A stretch of DNA of 12,575 bases from Planctomycetota bacterium (GTDB lineage Bacteria; Planctomycetota; PUPC01; DSUN01), in assembly GCA_016872875.1 (NCBI GenBank), contig VGYW01000244.1, forward strand, positions 1 to 12,575, written 5' to 3'. The position numbers and the translations under genes were made by a program. Below the pieces are notes generated by a model. That model was not told where the DNA came from. It was given only the letters and a program-made list of their open reading frames with translations, and ran no database searches. This document shows positions 6,751 to 12,575 of this stretch, one piece after another (positions within the stretch are counted from its first letter, which is position 1; each line of letters opens with the position of its first letter).

Positions 6751-7145
6751 CGGCGCCATGGCTTTGGCGTTCAGTGGCCACAAGAGGATTCCACACCTGT
6801 ACAGGTGTGAAATTCTGCTCCCGGCCCGCGCACCGCCCGACGACGCTCAGGCAGCGGCCAGAACGAGGCGGTATAGGATTCCACACCTGTACAGGTGTGA
6901 AATTCTGGTCCCGGCCCGCGCACCGCCCGACGACGCTCAGGCAGCGGCCAGAATGAGGCGGTACAGGATCCCACACCTGTACAGGTGTCAAATCCTGGTC
7001 CCGGCCCGCGTACCGCCCGACGACGCTCAGGCAGCGGCCAGAATGAGGCGCTATAGGATTCCACACCTGTACAAGTGTGAAATTCTGGTCCCGGCCCGCG
7101 TACCGCCTGACGACGCTCAGGCAGCGGCCAGAATGAGGCGCTATA

Positions 7146-7175
7146 GGATTCCACACCTGTACAGGTGTGGAATCC
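7146..7175. promoter_or_regulatory. second perfect palindrome copy (P5)
   Basis: This is the only array member whose 30 bases are fully palindromic and identical to the operator-like copy at 6043-6072. Its neighbours carry the common two-mismatch right arm. If a regulator binds the palindromes, this copy and the one at 6042-6073 should be the tightest sites. Confidence 0.6.
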
Positions 7176-7336
7176 TGGTCCCTGCCCGCGCACCGCCCGA
7201 CGACGCTCAGGCAGCGGCCAGAATGAGGCGCTATAGGATTCCACACCTGTACAGGTGTGAAATTCTGGTCCCGGCCCGCGTACCGCCCGACGGAGCTCAG
7301 GCAGCGGCCAGAATGAGGCGCTATAGGATTCCACAC

Positions 7337-7578
7337 CCAGAACTCAGATCACCCTTTCCGAGAACGGCCGTCGAACCCGTGTTTCCCCCGCAAGCTTGGC
7401 GATCAAGGGCCATCGGACGCTAACGCCAATAAATAGTCCGCCTTGCTGGCGTTTTTGCACGAGGGCCCAAAACACAAGTGCTTGTAGCCCACGTACTTGT
7501 GGGAATGGCTGCCCCTCCGGGACAACACCCGATGGAGCAGTTTCTGGTGTTTTGCATGGCAGATGATCTGAGTTCTGG
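7337..7578. mobile_element. 242-bp MITE-like element inserted in palindrome P7
   Basis: The element starts with CCAGAACTCAGATCA (7337-7351) and ends with its exact reverse complement (7564-7578). The flanking CAC at 7334-7336 is repeated at 7579-7581 as a 3-bp target duplication. Removing the element and one CAC restores an intact palindrome and the exact 90-bp spacing to the next unit. It carries no full transposase frame. Inside are smaller stems AACGCCA/TGGCGTT (7422-7428/7447-7453) and CACAAGT/ACTTGTG (7473-7479/7495-7501). It is therefore non-autonomous and presumably moved by a transposase encoded elsewhere. A family giving 3-bp duplications would fit, but I cannot name it. Confidence 0.85.
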
Positions 7579-8250
7579 CACCTGTACAGGTGTGAAATTC
7601 TGGTCCCGGCCCGCGTACCGCCCGACGACGCTCAGGCAGCGGCCAGAATAAGGCGCTGTAGGATTCCACACCTGTACAGGTGTGAAATTCTGGTCCCGGC
7701 CCGCGTACCGCCCGATGGCGCTCAGGCAGCGGCCAGAATGAGGCGCTATAGGATTCCACACCTGTACAGGTGTGAAATTCTGGTCCCGGCCCGCGTACCG
7801 CCCGACGACGCTCAGGCAGCGGCCAGAATGAGGCGCTGTAGGATTCCACACCTGTACAGGTGTGAAATTCTGGTCCCGGCCCGCGCACCGCCCGACGGCG
7901 CTCAGGCAGCGGCCAGAATGAGGCGCTGTAGGATTCCACACCTGTACAGGTGTGAAATTCTGGTCCCGGCCCGCGCACCGCCCGACGGCGCTCAGGCAGC
8001 GGCCAGAATGAGGCGGTATAGGATTCCACACCTGTACAGGTGTGAAATTCTGGTCCCGGCCCGCGCACCGCCCGACGGCGCTCAGGCAGCGGCCAGAATG
8101 AGGCGGTACAGGATTCCACACCTGTACAGGTGTGGAATTCTGGTGCCCCCCCCGCCGCGGCGGACAACCCGTGGACATGGGTCAGAAGGAGACACGACAG
8201 GATTCCACACCTGTACAGGTGTGAGACTCACTGCCTGCTCCTCGTGGCGT

Positions 8251-8278
8251 TTGACAATGCCCGGACAGTAGCCAAAAT
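8251..8278 (+). promoter_or_regulatory. putative promoter of the isomerase-like gene
   Basis: A perfect TTGACA (8251-8256) is followed after 16 bp by CAAAAT (8273-8278; four of six matches). It lies within the degenerate last spacer of the array, 21 bp downstream of the final palindrome (8200-8229). A protein on that palindrome would sit where class I or II activators usually bind. The start point would be near 8285, leaving a leader of about 65 nt. Confidence 0.5.
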
Positions 8279-8349
8279 GGGGGGCGGCCTGGGGCGGCGA
8301 GCCGGAGTGAGGTCTGATGACAGGGGCGATCGGAGGCGAGGAGAAGATT

Positions 8350-9885
8350 ATGTGCCCTCACTGCATGAACCGAAGGGAGTTCACTGGATTGGCCGCGGCG
8401 GGGATTGCCGGCGGCGCGCTCGCGCTCTCCGCGGCGAGCGGCCAGGGGCTGGCCGTTGAGCCGTGGGACCCAGACAAGCCGCCCATCGTCACGGGCAGGC
8501 CGCTCCGCGTGCAGCCCATCCTCATGCACGCCCGCTACAGCCCGAGGGCGAAAACGTCGTGGCGCTCGTGGAGCAGGATCGTCAACGACGCTGCCGCAGC
8601 CGAGGAGGTCGCCCGCGTCGAAGGCGAGCTCAAGGCGCTCAAGGCGCGCGCCGGCTTCCCCATTGAGTTCCTCCCCGTCGCCAAGGTCACGTCGCGCGCG
8701 GAGGCCGAGGCGGTGCACAAGGCCGACTTCGATGTCGTGCTGCTCTACGCGGCATCGGGCGGCAACCTCCACGACTGCTTCGCCAAGTCGCCGACCCGCG
8801 ACACCGTGCTCTTCCTCCGCCACAGGAACGGCCCGACCTACTACTACTATGAGTCCTTCGGCCGCAGGTTCGTCCAGCCCCTCACGCCCGAACAGGTCCG
8901 CCAGAACAGCGCGAAGAACCACGGGCCAGTAACCCTCGACGACGCGGTGGTGGACGACTACGGCGACGTGCTCTGGCGCCTTCGGGGGCTGTATGGCCTG
9001 AAGAGCTTCATTGGCTCGCGCATCGTCGCCCTCGGCGGCGCTCAGGGGAAGTGGGACGGCAAGGCGCCCGCCGTCGCCCGCGAGCGCTACGGGATGCAGA
9101 TCGTGGAGATCGGCTACGACGTGCTCGCCGCCCAGCTCAAGGTCGCTCTAGCCAACGCGAAGCTCCGCGCCCAGGCCGAGGACTGGGCGAAGCGCTATCT
9201 GGCGCTCCGCAGGACCAGGCTGGAGGCCCAGAGGGAGCACATCCCGCTCGCGTTCATCCTTTACGCCGTCTTCAGGAACTGGCTCTGCGAGCACAATGCC
9301 CCCGCCTTCACCATCAACGCCTGCATGGGCACGGTGATGAACGTGGCGAACACCACGGCCTGCCTGACCCTGAGCCTGCTCAACGACGAGGGCTACATGG
9401 CCTTCTGCGAATCCGACTTCGTCATCATCCCGGCGGGGGTTCTGCTGCACTACGTGGCTGGGACGCCGGTGTTTCTCCACAACTCCACGTTCCCGCACAA
9501 GGGGATGGTCACGTGCGCCCACTGCACGGCGCCGCGGCGGATGGACGGCAAGCGCTACGAGCCGGTGCGGATTGTGACGCACTACGAATCCGACTTCGGC
9601 GCGGCCCCGAAGGTCGAGATGCCCATTGGCCAGCAGGTGACGTTCGTTGACCCCGAATACAGCACCCCGCGCTGGCTCGGCATGACGGGCATCGTGCGGG
9701 ACAATCCCTTCTACGCCATCTGCCGCAGCCAGCAGGACGTAGAGATCCAGGGCGACTGGCGGCGCCTCATCCCCGAGGCCCGCGACTCCCACTGGATGAT
9801 GGCCTACGGCGACCACCTGGCCCCCCTCGGCTACGCGGCCCGGAAGATCGGGATCGAGTGGACCGGCCTCGGTCAGAGCATGTAG
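8350..9885 (+). CDS. Tat-exported sugar-isomerase-like protein (fucose/arabinose isomerase fold)
   Basis: This 511-residue protein opens with a twin-arginine signal: CPHC, then N7-R8-R9-E-F-T and a hydrophobic stretch (LAAAGIAGGALALSAASG). The C-terminal half resembles the L-fucose/L-arabinose isomerase-like domain: INACMGTVMNVANTTACLTL (322-341), then NDEGYMAFCESDF (345-357, including Glu354 and Asp356), then a GTPVFLHNSTFPHKGMVTCA block and APRRMDG. In that family acidic residues and a histidine hold a metal used to interconvert aldoses and ketoses. Such enzymes are normally cytoplasmic, so export is odd; a periplasmic sugar-binding or lyase-like role is possible. ATG at 8350 follows GAGGAG with a 6-base gap and keeps the twin arginines at the N-terminus; an in-frame ATG at 8317 lacks such a site. 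It stands directly after the palindrome array. The substrate is unknown. Confidence 0.75.
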   Translation: MCPHCMNRREFTGLAAAGIAGGALALSAASGQGLAVEPWDPDKPPIVTGRPLRVQPILMHARYSPRAKTSWRSWSRIVNDAAAAEEVARVEGELKALKARAGFPIEFLPVAKVTSRAEAEAVHKADFDVVLLYAASGGNLHDCFAKSPTRDTVLFLRHRNGPTYYYYESFGRRFVQPLTPEQVRQNSAKNHGPVTLDDAVVDDYGDVLWRLRGLYGLKSFIGSRIVALGGAQGKWDGKAPAVARERYGMQIVEIGYDVLAAQLKVALANAKLRAQAEDWAKRYLALRRTRLEAQREHIPLAFILYAVFRNWLCEHNAPAFTINACMGTVMNVANTTACLTLSLLNDEGYMAFCESDFVIIPAGVLLHYVAGTPVFLHNSTFPHKGMVTCAHCTAPRRMDGKRYEPVRIVTHYESDFGAAPKVEMPIGQQVTFVDPEYSTPRWLGMTGIVRDNPFYAICRSQQDVEIQGDWRRLIPEARDSHWMMAYGDHLAPLGYAARKIGIEWTGLGQSM

Positions 9886-9925
9886 AAGAGCAGCGCGGCC
9901 CGCCGCACGGCGGGCGGGGGGAGTA

Positions 9926-10092
9926 TAGCCCACGGTGATGCTCCGGGAGCCGTGGGATAACAGGCGACCACAGGCCCAGCCCCCGCAGGGGGCGGCGGAG
10001 CGCTGAGCACCGGCGGTTCCCCCGCCCCCTGCGGGGGCTGGCACTGTCCTCGTACGCAAACCCACGGTTCCGCTTCGCTCCACCGTGGGCTA
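9926..10092. repeat. nested inverted repeats, cruciform-like block
   Basis: An outer 12-bp pair, TAGCCCACGGTG (9926-9937) and its reverse complement (10081-10092), encloses CCGTGGG/CCCACGG (9950-9956/10061-10067). These enclose a perfect 20-bp pair (9976-9995 and 10022-10041) with a 26-nt loop. The outer segments can also pair locally (CCCACGG with CCGTGGG on each side), giving alternative folds. It follows the isomerase-like gene. Lack of a T-tract argues against a simple terminator; a small non-autonomous repeat element or structured RNA is more likely. Confidence 0.8.
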
Positions 10093-10101
10093 CACTCCGT
10101 C

Positions 10102-10116
10102 ACGCCCTTCGGGCGT
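10102..10116. repeat. short hairpin ACGCCC-TTC-GGGCGT
   Basis: A 6-bp perfect stem with a 3-base loop, just right of the larger nested block. No T-tract follows, so a terminator role is doubtful. Confidence 0.4.
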
Positions 10117-10146
10117 TCGATATCCACACCCGGCCGTACGGGATCA

Positions 10147-10194
10147 CGCGCACCCCCAGTCCCCCCACGCCTTGACCGGACGTGGGGGGTGCGC
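10147..10194. promoter_or_regulatory. inverted repeat bracketing the -35 of the wecA-like promoter
   Basis: CCCCCCACG (10161-10169) and CGTGGGGGG (10181-10189) form a 9-bp stem with an 11-nt loop that contains the -35 hexamer. A second left copy, GCGCACCCCC (from 10148), can pair with GGGGGTGCGC ending at 10194. The arrangement resembles an operator or a competing hairpin at the promoter. Confidence 0.4.
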
Positions 10195-10200
10195 TATCCT
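10172..10200 (+). promoter_or_regulatory. putative promoter of the wecA-like gene
   Basis: TTGACC (10172-10177), a 17-bp spacer and TATCCT (10195-10200; four of six matches). Transcription would start near 10207, about 35 nt before the GTG at 10242. A start codon at 10182 would lie inside the promoter, which supports the downstream choice. Confidence 0.5.
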
Positions 10201-10241
10201 TGTCCCCGGCGGATGGCGGGTTCTGTTGGGGGATATTGGCG

Positions 10242-11333
10242 GTGACAAGCCAGGTCGTCATCTCAGGGCTGGCCTTTGCAGTGCCCTTCATCCTGTCGGT
10301 GCTGCTGACGGCTCTGGCCATGAGGGTCAGCCCGCGACTCGGGTTGGTGGACGAGCCGGGCGGGCGGAAGGCCCACGAGCGCCCCATGCCGCTGGGGGGT
10401 GGGGTGGCTATCTTTCTGGCCTGGGCCGTTCCCGTTGGGGCCAGCCTGGCCCTCGCGCTGGCCGCGACGCCCTCAGAGGGGCGGTGCGGCAGGCTCCTCG
10501 CGGAACTTGCGTCGCGCGCGAACCCGCTCGGGATGATCCTCGCCGGCGGCCTTGCCATCATGCTCCTCGGGCTGCTGGACGACGCGCTCGACCTCTCGCC
10601 GCTGTTGCGCCTGGCAGCGCAGGTGGCCGTGGCGAGCGGACTCTACCTCGCCTCGCACGAGCTGCGCGTGACGCTCTTCACGGGCTGGGCCATCTTCTCG
10701 TTCCTCTACACGGTGCTCTGGTTCGTGGGGATCACGAACGCCTTCAACTTTCTGGACAACACGGACGGCCTCTCGGCGGGGGTGGCGCTCGTGGCGTCGC
10801 TGGTGCTGGCCCTGGTGGGCTTCCAGACGCGTCAGGAGCTGATGGCCTGGCTGGCGCTTGCGTTCGCGGGGGCGGCGGGGGGGTTCCTTGTCTTCAACTT
10901 CCCGCCCGCGCGGATATACATGGGCGACGCCGGCGGGCTCTTCCTCGGCTTCGCGCTCTCCGCGCTCACCATCCTCTTCACCTTCTACGAGTCGGGCGAC
11001 GCCCCCTCGGGCCGCCTCTACAGCGTCCTCGTGCCCCTCTTCATCCTGGCGGTGCCGGTGTTCGACACGCTCTCCGTGATCGCGATTCGGCTGCGGGAGG
11101 GGCGCCCGGTGTGGCGGGGCGACAGGAGCCACTTCGCCCACCGCCTGATGGCCCTCGGGATGAGCAAGCGCGAGACCGTGGTCTTCATCTACCTCGTGAC
11201 CTTCTGCCTCGGCCTGGCCTCCACGCTGATGGGCTCGCTCAACGAGGCCGGGGCCATCACGGTCCTCGTCATCGGCGTCACCTTTCTCGTCCTCATCGCG
11301 CTCCTCGAGCGCGCCGGGCGGCGAAGGAACTGA
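10242..11333 (+). CDS. wecA: WecA/MraY-type polyprenyl-phosphate sugar-1-phosphate transferase
   Basis: This 363-residue polytopic membrane protein of about 10-11 helices transfers a sugar-1-phosphate (usually GlcNAc-1-P) from a UDP-sugar to undecaprenyl phosphate on the cytoplasmic face, the first step of O-antigen or similar polymers. All landmarks are present: VDEPGGRKAHERPMPLGGG (36-54), the DDxxD motif (D113, D114, D117), NAFNFLDNTDGLSAG (from N166), MGDAGGLFLGF with D229, and the HxxHR loop (H297-H300-R301). NFLDNTDG and GDAGG vary slightly from the common NxxDGxDG and GDSG/GDTG forms. WecA-like is favoured over MraY by the RSHFAHRL loop and the linked ligase gene. The GTG at 10242 is chosen because a GGGGGAT stretch lies about 8 bases upstream and the first membrane helix follows. 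The next gene overlaps its stop by one base (TGATG), implying translational coupling. Confidence 0.87.
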   Translation: MTSQVVISGLAFAVPFILSVLLTALAMRVSPRLGLVDEPGGRKAHERPMPLGGGVAIFLAWAVPVGASLALALAATPSEGRCGRLLAELASRANPLGMILAGGLAIMLLGLLDDALDLSPLLRLAAQVAVASGLYLASHELRVTLFTGWAIFSFLYTVLWFVGITNAFNFLDNTDGLSAGVALVASLVLALVGFQTRQELMAWLALAFAGAAGGFLVFNFPPARIYMGDAGGLFLGFALSALTILFTFYESGDAPSGRLYSVLVPLFILAVPVFDTLSVIAIRLREGRPVWRGDRSHFAHRLMALGMSKRETVVFIYLVTFCLGLASTLMGSLNEAGAITVLVIGVTFLVLIALLERAGRRRN

Positions 11334-12575
11334 TGAAATCAGCAATCAGCAATCAGCGATCAGAAATCGCCTCCCTCGTGCCGCGCCTCCTGGGCGGCAT
11401 CCTGGTCTTCTTCCTTGCGCTGGCGGTGACCCTGCGGCCCCTGCTGCCAGGGCACCGGGACGAGGCGAACCTGTGGGTGGCGATGTGCGTGTTCGTCGCG
11501 GCGCTGGCCTGGCTGGTGCGCGCGGCGCTAGGGGAGCGGCTCACGCTCCAGCGGACCGGGCTCGGCATCCCCATGGTGGTGCTCCTTGCCATCGCGGCGT
11601 GCTCGGCGCTCCGCTCGCCGCACCCGAGCGCGAGCCTGGCCACGCTGCTGGAGTGGCTGAGCTACGCGGCGGCCTTCGCGCTCCTCGTGGGCGTCACGTC
11701 AGGGGGAGACGAGGCGAGCCGCGGCTTCTTCCTGAGGCTCCTCTGGGCCTCGGCCTTCGTGACCTGCCTCTACGGGCTCCTCCAGCAATACGTTAACCTT
11801 CCGGCGGCCAAGAGGATGATCGAGTCGGATGCCCCCCGCGTGATGGCCGAGCTGCGGATGGGGCCGCAGCACATCGGCGACCTGATGGCGCGCGCCACGG
11901 GCCGCATCTTCTCCACCTTCCTGGTGTCCAACAGCTTCGCGGGCTTCCTGGCGCTCGTGGTGCCCGGCTTCCTGGGCTACGTGCTCGACCGGCTGCGTGG
12001 GGAGGCGAGGGGCCAGCTCTTCCTCTGGACGGGGGGGCTGTGGATGGCATGTGCCCTCACCTGCCTCCTGCTCACTTACTCGAAGGGCGGGTGGGTGGCC
12101 TTCGGGGTGGGGATGGTGGCGTTCGCGGCGATGCTGGGCAAGGAGCTCCTCGTGCGCCGCGCGCGGCTGGTGCTCGGCGTCGCGGCGGCGGCCATCGTGG
12201 CCTTCGGACTGCTCCTGGCGGTGAAGGCGGTTCCGGTGCAGATTTTCCGTGACCTCTTCACCTCGCGCGATGTTCGGCTGGGCTACTGGCAGGGCGCCCT
12301 GGGCATGGCACGCGACCACCCGCTCGGGGGAGTCGGCCTCGGCACCTTCGGTGACCACTACCCCCTCTACCGCCCGCTCATGGCACACCCTGCCCAGGAC
12401 GCCCACAACGACTACCTCCAGGTGCTCGCGGAGCTGGGCGTGCCCGGCCTCGCGGCGTTCCTGTGGCTCTGGGGCGCCTATCTGCGCAATGCCTTCCGGC
12501 GGACTACGGACTACGGACCACGGACCACGGACCACGGACTGCGGACCACGGACCACGGACTGCGGACCACGGACC
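11333..12575 (+). CDS. O-antigen ligase/polymerase family membrane protein, 3' truncated by window
   Basis: The frame starts at the ATG overlapping the previous stop and stays open to the window end (414 codons seen). Many hydrophobic helices are followed by the Wzy_C/WaaL signature: GYWQGALGMARDHPLGGVGL (317-336), a periplasmic loop, then AHNDYLQVLAELGVPGL with H358. WaaL-type enzymes join lipid-linked polysaccharide to lipid A core; Wzy-type enzymes polymerise repeats; this sequence alone does not separate them. Coupling to the wecA-like gene supports a surface-polysaccharide operon. Two oddities are visible. The first 12 codons include AGCAATC-type heptads, and codons from residue 390 on are CGGACCA-type heptads giving RTTDHGL/RTTDYGP repeats to the edge. 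An alternative start after the first heptads is possible, but I see no better ribosome site. Confidence 0.85.
   Translation, partial: MKSAISNQRSEIASLVPRLLGGILVFFLALAVTLRPLLPGHRDEANLWVAMCVFVAALAWLVRAALGERLTLQRTGLGIPMVVLLAIAACSALRSPHPSASLATLLEWLSYAAAFALLVGVTSGGDEASRGFFLRLLWASAFVTCLYGLLQQYVNLPAAKRMIESDAPRVMAELRMGPQHIGDLMARATGRIFSTFLVSNSFAGFLALVVPGFLGYVLDRLRGEARGQLFLWTGGLWMACALTCLLLTYSKGGWVAFGVGMVAFAAMLGKELLVRRARLVLGVAAAAIVAFGLLLAVKAVPVQIFRDLFTSRDVRLGYWQGALGMARDHPLGGVGLGTFGDHYPLYRPLMAHPAQDAHNDYLQVLAELGVPGLAAFLWLWGAYLRNAFRRTTDYGPRTTDHGLRTTDHGLRTTD
11341..11368. repeat. four AGCAATC-type heptads in the ligase 5' end
   Basis: AGCAATC, AGCAATC, AGCGATC and AGAAATC follow one another directly. They encode the Ser/Asn/Gln-rich N-terminus before the first membrane helix. 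The unit differs from the other heptad families in this window. Confidence 0.75.
12500..12575. repeat. CGGACCA heptad array inside the ligase gene, runs off the window
   Basis: Ten complete 7-mers (CGGACTA, CGGACCA or CGGACTG) and a partial one run to the last base. No frame of the unit has a stop, so the gene stays open, adding a hydrophilic 7-residue repeat after a membrane helix. The full length is unknown because the window ends within it. Confidence 0.85.

Larger units (their letters stand above)
6786..8229. repeat. tandem array of 14 palindromes, 90-bp period
   Basis: Each unit is a 30-bp palindrome (half-site GGATTCCACACCTGT) plus a nearly invariant 60-bp spacer. Palindromes start at 6786, 6876, 6966, 7056, 7146, 7236, 7326 (split by an insertion), 7661, 7751, 7841, 7931, 8021 and 8111, exactly 90 bp apart once the insertion is removed, with a last one at 8200. 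The copy at 7146 is perfect; most others share two changes in the outer right arm (GAAATTC end), while the core CACACCTGTACAGGTGTG is nearly always intact. Spacers contain ATTCTGG near their start and CCAGAAT near their end, so they can form a second stem. A degenerate spacer follows the last palindrome at about 8230-8290. The conserved spacers exclude a CRISPR. The unit has no stop codons in several frames on both strands, but nothing supports translation. Confidence 0.93.

Noticed and set aside
7403..7578. Transposase fragment within the MITE-like element
   Set aside because: The minus-strand frame (about 58 codons inside the element) shows no transposase motif that I recognise and ends at a stop at 7403.
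6786..8229. CRISPR array
   Set aside because: The 30-bp repeats are regular and palindromic, but the 60-bp spacers are nearly identical between units and no cas gene is in view.
6737..8271. Long open frames with 30-residue repeats on both strands of the array
   Set aside because: Ninety bp is a multiple of three and the unit lacks stops in several frames, so such frames arise automatically. Substitutions show no codon-position bias that I can see, no good ribosome site precedes them, and the perfect palindrome is better explained at the DNA level.
9976..10041. Rho-independent terminator for the isomerase-like gene
   Set aside because: The 20-bp stem is strong, but the loop is 26 nt and no T-tract follows on either strand.
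10182..10241. Longer N-terminus for the wecA-like protein from GTG at 10182
   Set aside because: That codon lies inside the -35/-10 spacer of the best promoter and within a hairpin arm; the extra 20 residues have no family counterpart that I recognise.

Overview
The window is GC-rich, gene-dense bacterial chromosome from a Gram-negative (diderm) organism. It carries an LptD/OstA-like outer-membrane protein and lipid-linked surface-polysaccharide genes. Several intergenic patches consist of 6-7 bp tandem repeats, a pattern I associate with large environmental genomes such as Planctomycetota and neighbouring phyla. That assignment is an inference from style, not from a marker gene.

Left part (1-5932), all minus strand. 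In transcription order it holds a truncated secreted-protein gene (5594-5932), an FHA-GAF-HD-GYP signalling protein (3962-5470) with a near-consensus promoter, an LptD-like protein (1250-about 3745), and a FliA/WhiG-type sigma factor (313-1092). At the far left edge a consensus-like minus-strand promoter (140-167) reads into a set of nested inverted repeats (1-101) that could be a small structured RNA running off the window.

Middle part (5933-8350) is the unusual region. A regulator with two winged-helix domains (6094-6750) has a perfect 32-bp palindrome lying on its promoter -10 element. Directly downstream, the same palindrome returns in 13 copies at an exact 90-bp period, plus a 14th copy 89 bp on. 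The 60-bp spacers between them are nearly identical. One palindrome is split by a 242-bp MITE-like element with 15-bp perfect terminal inverted repeats and a 3-bp target duplication. Removing the element restores both the palindrome and the 90-bp phase. The array ends just upstream of the promoter of a Tat-exported sugar-isomerase-like protein (8350-9885). Regulator, autoregulatory operator, amplified operator array and target gene may form one uncharacterised regulatory system.

Right part (9886-12575), plus strand. A block of nested inverted repeats is followed by a promoter, a WecA/MraY-type polyprenyl-phosphate sugar-1-phosphate transferase (10242-11333), and an O-antigen ligase/polymerase (11333-end, truncated by the window) that overlaps it by one base. 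Together these two look like the start of a surface-polysaccharide operon. The ligase gene contains two heptad-repeat patches within its reading frame, the second running to the window edge.
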